Part shown: one piece after another, positions 40,850 through 47,438 of the stretch
Numbering within the stretch: position 1 is the first letter of the stretch
How the letters are laid out: the number at the start of each line of letters is the position of its first letter
NCBI RefSeq assembly: GCF_000701365.1
Contig: NZ_JNIK01000011.1
Span: 310,001 to 374,000, forward strand
DNA length: 64,000 nucleotides
From: Blastococcus sp. URHD0036
Lineage (GTDB): Bacteria > Actinomycetota > Actinomycetes > Mycobacteriales > Geodermatophilaceae
Direction of reading: 5' to 3'
Made by a program: the position numbers and the translations under genes
Notes under the pieces: generated by a model
What the model was told of the DNA's origin: nothing
Databases searched by the model: none
What the model saw: only the letters and a program-made list of their open reading frames with translations

Positions 40850-42375
40850 GCGGCGCCGCATCCGGGCGCGGCGCCGCCGGCGGCGCCCTCCTCGTCGCCG
40901 GCACGACCTCCGACGCCGGCAAGTCGGTCGTGACCGCGGGCATCTGCCGCTGGCTGGCCCGCCAGGGCGTGTCCGTGGCGCCGTTCAAGGCGCAGAACAT
41001 GAGCAACAACTCCATGGTCACCGCCGACGGCGCCGAGATCGGCCGCGCCCAGGTGATGCAGGCCGCGGCGGCCCGGGTCGAGCCCGAGGCGCACATGAAC
41101 CCGGTGCTGCTCAAGCCCGGCGGCGAGGACTCCTCGCAGGTCGTCGTCCTCGGCCGGCCGGTCGCCGACGTGACCGCGCTGTCCTACCGGCCGATGAAGG
41201 CGGCCCTGCTGGAGCAGGTGCTGGCGTCGCTGGCCCACCTGCGGTCGCGGTTCGACGTCGTCGTGTGCGAGGGCGCCGGCTCGCCCACCGAGATCAACCT
41301 CCGCGCCGACGACATCGCCAACATGGGGCTGGCCACGGCGGCCCAGCTGCCGGTCGTGGTCGTCGGCGACATCGACCGGGGCGGGGTGTTCGCCGCCCTC
41401 TACGGCACGGTCGCGCTCATGCCGCCGGCCGACCAGCGACTGGTCGCCGGGTTCCTGGTCAACAAGTTCCGGGGCGACGTCCGGCTGCTGTCCCCCGGGC
41501 TCGACGAGCTGGCCCGCCTCACCGGCCGGCCCACGCTGGGGGTGCTGCCCTGGCTGCCGGGCGCCGCGCTCGACGTGGAGGACTCCCTCGGCGTGCCCAC
41601 CGGCGTCTCCTCGGCCGGACCGCCGCACGGGGCGGACGTGCTGCGCGTCTCGGTGGCCCGGCTCCCCCGGCTGTCGAACTTCACCGACCTCGACGCGCTG
41701 GCCGCCGAGCCCGGCGTCCTGGTGCGCTACGCGACCCGGCCCGAGGAACTGGCCGACGCCGACCTGGTCGTGCTGCCCGGGACGCGCTCGACCGTCGCCG
41801 ACCTGGGCTGGCTGCGGGAGTCCGGGCTGGCCGAGGCGGTCGCCCGGCGCGCCGCCGAGGGGCGTCCGGTCCTGGGCATCTGCGGGGGGAACCAGATGCT
41901 GGCGCGGACGATCACCGACGAGGTCGAGTCGCGGGCCGGTGCCGTGGCTGGGCTCGGCCTGCTGCCGACGGACGTGGTCTTCGCCCGGGAGAAGACGCTG
42001 GGCCGCCCGGTGGGGACGGCGTTCGGCCGGCCGGTGCGCGGCTACGAGATCCACCACGGGGTGGTCGCGGTCGACGACTCCGCCGAGCGCTTCCTCGACG
42101 GCGCCCGGGCCGGGTCCGTGTGGGGCACCACCTGGCACGGCACGCTGGAGGACGACGAGTTCCGGCGGGCCTTCCTCACCGAGGTCGCCCGGGCGGCCGG
42201 ACGGCGCTTCGTGCCCGCGCCCACCACGTCGTTCGCCGCGCTCCGCGAGGCCCGGCTGGACGCGCTGGGCGACCTGGTCGCCGAACACGCCGACACCGAC
42301 GCCCTCTGGCGGCTGATCGAGTCGGGGCCCCCCGCGGACCTGTCGCTGCTGCCGCCCGGGGCCGCACCGCGCTGA
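40846..42375 (+). CDS. cobQ: Cobyric acid synthase
   Basis: 509 residues from GTG in a 4-base overlap with plsC-like. [21 protein letters not shown] is the ATP-binding P-loop-like start (two runs), [14 protein letters not shown] and [20 protein letters not shown] are CobQ landmarks, and the GATase-like domain has the nucleophile in [12 protein letters not shown] with catalytic His in [12 protein letters not shown] replaces the more common GGY or GGF. It amidates four carboxylates of adenosylcobyrinic a,c-diamide using glutamine. Confidence 0.95.
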   Translation: MSGAASGRGAAGGALLVAGTTSDAGKSVVTAGICRWLARQGVSVAPFKAQNMSNNSMVTADGAEIGRAQVMQAAAARVEPEAHMNPVLLKPGGEDSSQVVVLGRPVADVTALSYRPMKAALLEQVLASLAHLRSRFDVVVCEGAGSPTEINLRADDIANMGLATAAQLPVVVVGDIDRGGVFAALYGTVALMPPADQRLVAGFLVNKFRGDVRLLSPGLDELARLTGRPTLGVLPWLPGAALDVEDSLGVPTGVSSAGPPHGADVLRVSVARLPRLSNFTDLDALAAEPGVLVRYATRPEELADADLVVLPGTRSTVADLGWLRESGLAEAVARRAAEGRPVLGICGGNQMLARTITDEVESRAGAVAGLGLLPTDVVFAREKTLGRPVGTAFGRPVRGYEIHHGVVAVDDSAERFLDGARAGSVWGTTWHGTLEDDEFRRAFLTEVARAAGRRFVPAPTTSFAALREARLDALGDLVAEHADTDALWRLIESGPPADLSLLPPGAAPR

Positions 42376-42393
42376 GCCGTCGGCGGCTCCCGC

Positions 42394-42399
42394 TACCGT
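42394..42399 (+). promoter_or_regulatory. Candidate -10 for the PPOX gene
   Basis: TACCGT followed by 7 bases and the GTG at 42407. No Shine-Dalgarno: leaderless pattern. The same hexamer stands 6 bases before the PemK-like gene at 44400. Confidence 0.45.
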
Positions 42400-42406
42400 C
42401 GAGGGC

Positions 42407-43009
42407 GTGACCGAACCGACGCCGGGAGCACTGGCCGTCTACCGCGCGCCGAACCGGATCCCCCTGGACAAGGTGATCGACCGGGTCGACGACCACTGCC
42501 GGGCGTTCATCGAGATCTCCCCGTGGGCGACCCTGGCCACCGCCGACGCCGAGGGCTGGCCCGACGTCTCGCCCCGCGGTGGCGAGCGCGGCTTCGTCAA
42601 GGTCCTCGACGAGCACCGGCTGGTGCTGCCCGACCGCCCGGGCAACAACCGGATCGACAGTCTGCGCAACATCGCCGCCAACCCGAGGGTCGCGCTGATG
42701 TTCCTCGTGCCGCGGATCGAGGAGGTGCTGCGGGTCTACGGGACGGCGACCATCGTCGGCCCCGACGACCTCGACCTCGACCTCACCGAGTTCGGCAAGC
42801 CGCCGCTGTCGGTGCTGGTCGTGGACGTGCAGCGGGCCTACTTCCAGTGCGCGAAGTCGCTGATCCGCTCCGGGATGTGGGCTCCGGACAGCTGGGGGGA
42901 CCGGGGCGACTTCCCGGCCATCGGCACGGTCTTCCGCGACCACTGCGACCTGCCGGCACCGCTGCCCCCGGACGACGTCCTGCGGGCGGGCCTGCTGCCC
43001 GAGCTCTGA
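42407..43009 (+). CDS. PPOX-type FMN-dependent flavoprotein (MSMEG_1061-like)
   Basis: 200 residues from GTG. A split-barrel flavin-binding fold is indicated by ISPWATLATADAEGWPDVSPRGG near residue 38 (two runs), VLPDRPGNNRIDSLRNIAAN near 74, ALMFLVPRIEEVLRVYGTA, and CAKSLIRSGMWAPDSWG near 150. The family oxidises pyridoxamine-like or reduces F420-like substrates, but members of this subgroup lack an assigned reaction. It lies after cobQ with its own leaderless-type promoter. Confidence 0.85.
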   Translation: MTEPTPGALAVYRAPNRIPLDKVIDRVDDHCRAFIEISPWATLATADAEGWPDVSPRGGERGFVKVLDEHRLVLPDRPGNNRIDSLRNIAANPRVALMFLVPRIEEVLRVYGTATIVGPDDLDLDLTEFGKPPLSVLVVDVQRAYFQCAKSLIRSGMWAPDSWGDRGDFPAIGTVFRDHCDLPAPLPPDDVLRAGLLPEL

Positions 43010-43012
43010 GAG

Positions 43013-43030
43013 CGCCCGGTTGACCGGGCG
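43013..43030 (+). terminator. Terminator hairpin after the PPOX gene
   Basis: CGCCCGG and CCGGGCG around TTGA, just after the stop at 43009. Confidence 0.5.
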
Positions 43031-43056
43031 GCGGGGCCGGAGCACCCTCCGCCGTC

Positions 43057-43527
43057 ATGGCCCAGCAGGAGGCACGACCCTCCCTGTACGAGTTCGCCGG
43101 TGGTGCGTCGGCCCTCCTCGCACTGGCGCGGGCGCACCATGACCGGTGCCTGGCCGACCCCGAGCTGAACCACCCCTTCTCGCACGGGGTGCACGCCGAG
43201 CACGTCGAGCGGCTGGCGGCCTACTGGGGCGAGGTGCTCGGCGGTCCGCCGGCGGCGTCCACGGCCGGGATCGACCAGCCCGCCGTCCTGCTGATGCACG
43301 CGCACAACGGCGACATCGACGACCTGGGGAGGCGGTTCCTCGCCTGCTTCGTGGCCGCGGCCGACGACGCCGGGCTCCCCGCCGACCCGGCGTTCCGGGC
43401 CGCCCTCGCCGCGTACATGACCTGGGCCGTCGACGACGTGCTCGCCGTGTCGCCGGTCGACGCCGTGGTGCCCACAGACGCACCCATGCCGCGCTGGTCG
43501 TGGGAGGGGCTGCAGCGCCCGACGTGA
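43057..43527 (+). CDS. Truncated haemoglobin, group II-like
   Basis: 156 residues from ATG. The 2-over-2 globin pattern is visible in FAGGASALLALARAHHDRCL, DPELNHPFSHGVHAEHVERLAAYWGEVLGG (two runs) and a C-terminal MPRWSWEGL typical of actinobacterial group II proteins; the proximal His is likely in HVERLAAYW or its neighbour. Such globins bind oxygen or NO in the cytosol for detoxification. It is preceded by a short gap with a terminator and is monocistronic. Confidence 0.87.
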   Translation: MAQQEARPSLYEFAGGASALLALARAHHDRCLADPELNHPFSHGVHAEHVERLAAYWGEVLGGPPAASTAGIDQPAVLLMHAHNGDIDDLGRRFLACFVAAADDAGLPADPAFRAALAAYMTWAVDDVLAVSPVDAVVPTDAPMPRWSWEGLQRPT

Positions 43528-43565
43528 GCGGCGCCGACGGTCCTCGTCCTGTCGGTGCCGTGTCC

Positions 43566-43571
43566 TAGCGT
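43566..43571 (+). promoter_or_regulatory. Candidate -10 for the VOC gene
   Basis: TAGCGT followed by 6 bases and the ATG at 43578; leaderless pattern, no Shine-Dalgarno. Confidence 0.45.
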
Positions 43572-43577
43572 CCCGGC

Positions 43578-44003
43578 ATGGCTACCGAGTTCCAGGTGAC
43601 GATCGACGCGACCGACCCGCACGTCCTGGCCGACTGGTGGGCCGAGGCGCTGGGCTGGGGGGTCGAGCCCAGCGACGAGGACTTCATCCGGCGGATGGTC
43701 GCGGAGGGGCACGCGTCGGAGGACGACACGACCACCCACCGCGGCGTGCTGGTGTGGACCCTGGGGGCGGCGCTGCGTTCTCCCGACCCGGGCCGGCCGC
43801 GGGTGCTCTTCCAGCGGTCGACCGAGGAGAAGACGGTCAAGAACCGCGTGCACCTGGACCTGCACGTCGGGGCCGAGAAGCGGGAGGCCGAGGTCGCCCG
43901 CCTGCTGGCCATGGGCGCCCGGGAACTCTGGCGGGCCGGGCAGGGCCCGCTGGTGTGGGCCACGCTCGCCGATCCCGAGGGCAACGAGTTCTGCGTCGCC
44001 TGA
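43578..44003 (+). CDS. VOC (glyoxalase-fold) family protein
   Basis: 141 residues from ATG. TEFQVTIDATDPHVLADWWA opens the first beta-alpha-beta-beta-beta unit, and VHLDLHVGAEKREAEVARL begins the second near residue 90, ending TLADPEGNEFCVA. Glyoxalase/bleomycin-resistance-type folds carry metal-dependent isomerases, dioxygenases or binding proteins; this one is close to the uncharacterised actinobacterial group. It converges with the small protein at 44008 with 4 bases between stops. Confidence 0.82.
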   Translation: MATEFQVTIDATDPHVLADWWAEALGWGVEPSDEDFIRRMVAEGHASEDDTTTHRGVLVWTLGAALRSPDPGRPRVLFQRSTEEKTVKNRVHLDLHVGAEKREAEVARLLAMGARELWRAGQGPLVWATLADPEGNEFCVA

Positions 44004-44007
44004 GGGC

Positions 44008-44205
44008 TCAGCCGGCCAGGATGTCCCGGGCGAGCCGGCGGGAGGCGACGGTGCGCTCGGCCGCGGCCCGACTGCGGCTGCGCCGGCGCTTGCGCTCCGT
44101 GCCGAGATAGCGCGCATCCTCGACGAGCTGGAAGGCCGCCAGCACGCTGGCCTTCACCTCGCGCGGGTGCAGGACGTGGGACGGCACGGGCTCGGCCGAG
44201 GTCAT
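44008..44205 (-). CDS. Small basic hypothetical protein
   Basis: 65 residues from an ATG with GAGAGGAGAGG upstream, a strong ribosome site. It begins MTSAEPVPSHVLHPREVKAS, then AFQLVEDARYLGTERKRRRSR and ends RRLARDILAG. It is strongly basic in the middle and may bind nucleic acid. No family is recognised. It shares the 194-base gap with the divergent PemK-like gene, which contains a GTGTCAC dyad. Confidence 0.6.
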   Translation of the reverse strand: MTSAEPVPSHVLHPREVKASVLAAFQLVEDARYLGTERKRRRSRSRAAAERTVASRRLARDILAG

Positions 44206-44303
44206 GGGCCTCTCCTCTCGGAACGGGCCCCCCGGACCGTCCGAGACACATGGTGCCCCCCTATCGGCGTACCGAACCCAATCCGTGACCATTTGGTGCC
44301 GAT

Positions 44304-44319
44304 GTGTCACGAGTGACAC
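44304..44319. promoter_or_regulatory. Inverted repeat GTGTCAC-GA-GTGACAC
   Basis: A perfect 7-base dyad with a 2-base spacer in the gap between divergent genes at 44205 and 44400. Possible regulator site. It does not match the CRP consensus (TGTGA-N6-TCACA), so no regulator is named. Confidence 0.4.
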
Positions 44320-44399
44320 CTGGGCCGTCCAGGACGATCGGCACGGTGCCGTCCTCCGGCGCCGCGACCGCCGCTGCGGGGGCTCCGTACCGTGCCCGC

Positions 44400-44924
44400 A
44401 TGGCGTCTCCCGTACGGCGGCTGGCCGCACTCCTCCGCTCCTCGCTCGGCGCCGCTGCGCGCACCGCCGGCCGGCCGGCCGCCGCACCGCCGCGGGCCCG
44501 ACCGGCAGCCGCGAGACCGGCGCCCACGGACGGCCCGGCCGACGCCGACCTGGAGTACCGGCCGCGCGCCGACGGCCACCCCGATCCCGGCGAGGTCGTC
44601 TGGGCCTGGGTGCCCTACGACGAGGGCGACGGCCGCGGCAAGGACCGTCCGGTGCTCGTGATCGGCCGCCGCGGCCGCGACCTGCTCGGCCTGATGCTGA
44701 CCAGCAAGGACCACGACCGGGATGCCGCCGACGAGGCGCGCCACGGGCGGTCCTGGATGGACGTGGGCACGGGTGCATGGGACTCGTCGCGGCGGCCCAG
44801 CGAGGTGCGGCTGGACCGCCTGCTGGTGCTCGAGCCGGCGAAGGTGCGCCGCGAGGGCGCCGCGCTCGACCGGACGCTGTTCGACGACGTCGTCGCCGCC
44901 GCGCGCCGCACCCAGGGGTGGTAG
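44400..44924 (+). CDS. PemK/MazF-family-like protein with long N-terminal extension
   Basis: 174 residues from ATG at 44400, with TACCGT 6 bases before it. Residues 1-60 are an Ala/Arg/Pro-rich low-complexity extension; the PemK-like barrel begins near 62 with DPGEVVWAWVPYDEGDGRGKDRPVLVIGRRG (two runs) and LMLTSKDHDRD, ending with VRLDRLLVLEPAKVR. MazF-type toxins cut RNA, but no antitoxin gene is adjacent and many single-copy homologues are not toxins. A housekeeping RNA or chromatin role cannot be excluded. Confidence 0.7.
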   Translation: MASPVRRLAALLRSSLGAAARTAGRPAAAPPRARPAAARPAPTDGPADADLEYRPRADGHPDPGEVVWAWVPYDEGDGRGKDRPVLVIGRRGRDLLGLMLTSKDHDRDAADEARHGRSWMDVGTGAWDSSRRPSEVRLDRLLVLEPAKVRREGAALDRTLFDDVVAAARRTQGW

Positions 44925-44925
44925 G

Positions 44926-45195
44926 TCAGCCGGCCGCCTCGTCGCGGTCCCGGCGGCGGGCCGGCGTGCGCAGGTGGTAGACCCCCGCCGCGCCGGGGAG
45001 TTCCTGCAGGTCGTAGCGGCTGACCACCTTGGGTCCGTCGTGCAGGTGCACGTGGGTCACCGTGGGCAGCGGGTCACCGTGCCGCGCCGGGCGCACCTCG
45101 ACGCGGCCGTCGAGCGGGCCGCCGACGAACAGCAGCACCGTGTCGTCGGACTCCACCTGCTCGGACAGCTCGCTCCCCCTCGTCGCGTCGGACAC
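44926..45195 (-). CDS. Hypothetical small protein
   Basis: 89 residues from GTG. VLLFVGGPLDGRVEVRPARH and THVHLHDGPKVVSRYDLQEL suggest a compact beta-rich fold, with HLRTPARRRDRDEAAG at the end. No family is recognised, although the GGPLDGR segment recurs in small actinobacterial and phage hypothetical proteins. Stop codons of this gene and the PemK-like gene are adjacent (convergent). Confidence 0.55.
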   Translation of the reverse strand: MSDATRGSELSEQVESDDTVLLFVGGPLDGRVEVRPARHGDPLPTVTHVHLHDGPKVVSRYDLQELPGAAGVYHLRTPARRRDRDEAAG

Positions 45196-45295
45196 CCGGT
45201 CGAGGGTAGGCGTGCCGGACGACGGAAGACCGTCTTCCGGGAGTTCTCCTGTGCACGAGGGGCCGACGGGTCGGGCCGTCTCGCGCGCGAAACGC

Positions 45296-46348
45296 TCAGG
45301 CGGCTCGGCGCAACCAGCGGGCCAGGAGCGGCGCCGTCCCGAGCATCACGAACAGCCGCAGCACCTGGACGGCGAGCACGAAGGTGGCGTCCGCGCCGCC
45401 GTCGGTCGCCGTCGCGAGGACGGCGTAGAGCCCGCCGGGCGTGGTGGCGAGGTACGCGTCGAGCTGGCTCGCCCCCGTGACCGCCGCCAGGACGACGCCC
45501 AGCCCGGCGCTGGCCGCGATCACGCCGGCGATCACGGCGAGCGCCAGGGGCAGCGCCCGGCCGATCGTGCGCAGGCTCGCCCGGTCGAAGTTCAGGCCGA
45601 CGTTCAGCCCGATGACGACGAAGGCGGCCGCGCCCAGAAGCGCCGGCACCTCCGCGCCGCCGGACAGGCCCGAGAGGTCCAGCGCCGCGGCGACCACGAG
45701 CGGGCCGAGCAGCGCGGGGACTGGCACGTGCAGCAGCCGCGCCAGCAGCACGCCGGCGACCGCGCACCCCGCGGTGAACAGCAGCCCGAGCGGCCACCCC
45801 GGAGCGGCGTCGTCCGCCGGTCCGCCGCCGGAGCCGGGCGAGGCGCCGTAGACCGCCGTCGCCGCGACCGGCATGAGCAGGACGATGAGCAGCACCCGCA
45901 GGTACTGGAGGACGGCGACCATCCGGTCGTCGGCGCCGAGGTCCCGGGCCATCGCGGTGATCCCGGAGGCACCCCCGGCGATCATCGCGAACGCGCCGGT
46001 GACGGGGCTGATGCCCGGCTGCAGCCGCAGCAGCAGTCCGGCCACGAGGCTCAGCGCCAGGGTGCCGAGCACCACGAGCAGGACCGGCAGCCAGTCCTCG
46101 CCCAGCGCGGCGAGGGTGTCGACGTCGACCAGCGAGCCGATCGACACCCCGAGCGTCGCCTGCGCCGCCAGGACCGCCGGCCGCGGGAAGGCCAGCCGCC
46201 GGGAGCCGGCCAGTCCCCGGACCAGCCCGGCGAGCAGGCCGCCGAACAGCGCCGCCGAGGGGAGGCCGAGGGCGGCGAGGACCACGCCGGCGACTCCCGC
46301 CGCGGCGACGACCGAGGCGACGTCAGCCCACCGCCGCCGCCCGCTCAT
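45296..46348 (-). CDS. AbrB family (putative ammonia monooxygenase-type) membrane transporter
   Basis: 350 residues with about ten helices in two similar halves. Characteristic pieces are LGLPSAALFGGLLAGLVRG near residue 27, FAMIAGGASGITAMARDLGAD near 128 (internal duplicate: AYLATTPGGLYAVLATATDGG), and LRLFVMLGTAPLLARWL. The PF05145 family is named after an ammonia-monooxygenase regulator misannotation and probably transports small organic molecules. It starts 37 bases after the wHTH gene and may be part of the same leftward transcript. Confidence 0.85.
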   Translation of the reverse strand: MSGRRRWADVASVVAAAGVAGVVLAALGLPSAALFGGLLAGLVRGLAGSRRLAFPRPAVLAAQATLGVSIGSLVDVDTLAALGEDWLPVLLVVLGTLALSLVAGLLLRLQPGISPVTGAFAMIAGGASGITAMARDLGADDRMVAVLQYLRVLLIVLLMPVAATAVYGASPGSGGGPADDAAPGWPLGLLFTAGCAVAGVLLARLLHVPVPALLGPLVVAAALDLSGLSGGAEVPALLGAAAFVVIGLNVGLNFDRASLRTIGRALPLALAVIAGVIAASAGLGVVLAAVTGASQLDAYLATTPGGLYAVLATATDGGADATFVLAVQVLRLFVMLGTAPLLARWLRRAA

Positions 46349-46384
46349 CGCGCTCAGTCTCCTCGGCCGGGGTTCCTGCCCTCG

Positions 46385-46690
46385 TCAGGCCCCGGTGATC
46401 CGCCGCAGCTCGGCGACGTGGGCGTCGAAGGCCCGCCGGCCGTCCTTGGTGAGGGCGAGACTGGTCCGCTGCCGGGAGGCGATGGTCGCCTTCGAGGCCT
46501 TGACGTACCCGGCCTCCTCCAGTTGCTTGACGTGTTTGGAGAGGACGGAGTCGCTCACCCCGACGGTGTCGCGGACGGTGGCGAACTCCATCGTGTCGAC
46601 CGCCGCGAGCAGCCCGCAGATCTGCAGCCGGGGCGGCGGGTGGATGACCGCGTCGAACAGCGGGGTCGTGCCCGCGGGACTCACGCTCAC
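46385..46690 (-). CDS. Winged-helix (HTH_34-type) transcriptional regulator
   Basis: 101 residues from GTG overlapping the upstream membrane gene's stop by 4 bases (GTGA). HPPPRLQICGLLAAVDTMEF, VRDTVGVSDSVLSKHVKQLE and RQRTSLALTKDGRRAFDAHV show the helix-turn-helix and wing of small MarR/ArsR-like regulators. Paired with a small membrane protein, this two-gene module is widespread in actinobacteria. Its operator may be the GGAAAG-based inverted repeat upstream of 47133. Confidence 0.85.
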   Translation of the reverse strand: MSVSPAGTTPLFDAVIHPPPRLQICGLLAAVDTMEFATVRDTVGVSDSVLSKHVKQLEEAGYVKASKATIASRQRTSLALTKDGRRAFDAHVAELRRITGA

Positions 46691-47133
46691 AGCCCGCTCC
46701 GCAACTCCGCGTCGTAGCGGCGGCTCCAGTGCCGGCCGAACAGGACCACGGCGGTGCCGAGCACCGCGCCGGCGACGACCATGACCCAGTGCTGGTCGAA
46801 GCCCTCGGCCAGCACGAACGCCGGCACCAGGACCAGCAGGACGAAGCCGCCCCAGGCCGTCATCGCCGGCCCGGTGACGCTCACCCAGATGCCGGTGATC
46901 CGCTTGTAGGCCGCGACGAGGGCGCCCAGCCCGGCGCCGAACAGGACCAGCGCCGGGAAGGTGACCCACAGCGAGTCGAAGGCGTAGGAGGACAGGAAGG
47001 CGAACAGCAGCAGCCCCAGCGCGACGTCGTACCACCACGGCGCCCGCACGCGGTCGGCCAGCGCCACCCGGTCGGCCCGCAGCGCAGCGAGCTGGGCGGC
47101 GGCCTCGGCCCGGTCGATATCGTTGCTTTCCAT
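46687..47133 (-). CDS. Membrane protein paired with wHTH regulator
   Basis: 148 residues from ATG. A polar, coiled N-terminus (DRAEAAAQLAALRADRVALA) precedes four hydrophobic helices, including WWYDVALGLLLFAFLSSYAF and VMVVAGAVLGTAVVLFGRHW. No enzymatic motif. Together with the regulator it forms a two-gene operon of unknown role. The stop of this gene overlaps the regulator's GTG, so they are co-translated. Confidence 0.75.
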   Translation of the reverse strand: MESNDIDRAEAAAQLAALRADRVALADRVRAPWWYDVALGLLLFAFLSSYAFDSLWVTFPALVLFGAGLGALVAAYKRITGIWVSVTGPAMTAWGGFVLLVLVPAFVLAEGFDQHWVMVVAGAVLGTAVVLFGRHWSRRYDAELRSGL

Positions 47134-47136
47134 GTC

Positions 47137-47160
47137 GGAAAGAGTGCCTGGTCACTTTCC
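47137..47160 (-). promoter_or_regulatory. Candidate operator for the wHTH/membrane-protein pair
   Basis: GGAAAGAGTG (47137-47146) and CACTTTCC (47153-47160) form an imperfect inverted repeat. CTTTCCAT also occurs twice as a direct repeat (47126-47133, 47155-47162). TTGACG lies just upstream on the minus strand as a -35 candidate. Autoregulation is plausible. Confidence 0.4.
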
Positions 47161-47225
47161 ATCTCGTCAAGTCGCGACCGGCTGTCGGCGCGCCCCCTTC
47201 CCGTGGTGTGATGGCCGCGCCACAC

Positions 47226-47373
47226 GCGACGGCAGTGGAGGAAGCCCGGTGAGATTCCGGCGCGGTCCCGCCACTGTGACCGGGGAGTCCGACCCCATGC
47301 ATGCCACTGCTCTCCGGAGCGGGAAGGCTGGGGCCGGGCGTCGATCCGGGAGCCAGGAGACTCTCGCCGTCGT
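47226..47373 (+). ncRNA. Cobalamin riboswitch
   Basis: The region contains GCCCGGTGAGATTCCGG, GGTCCCGCCACTGTGA, GGGAGTCCGACCCC and the B12 box GAGCCAGGAGACTCTCGCC, in the canonical order. GCGACGGC at the 5' end pairs with GCCGTCGT at the 3' end as P1. A CCGGG/CCCGG hairpin follows (about 47388-47406) and a weak ribosome site precedes the chlID ATG at 47439. It should repress the eleven-gene operon when adenosylcobalamin is plentiful. It is the only such element in the window. Confidence 0.95.
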
Positions 47374-47438
47374 CCCTGCCACCTCCGGGCGTGGACACCC
47401 GGGGAGAGGACGAGTGCCGTGCTCGCCGGTCCCATCGC

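Noticed and set aside
44304-44319. CRP/FNR family binding site
   Set aside because: The dyad is GTGTCAC-GA-GTGACAC; spacing and core do not match TGTGA-N6-TCACA.
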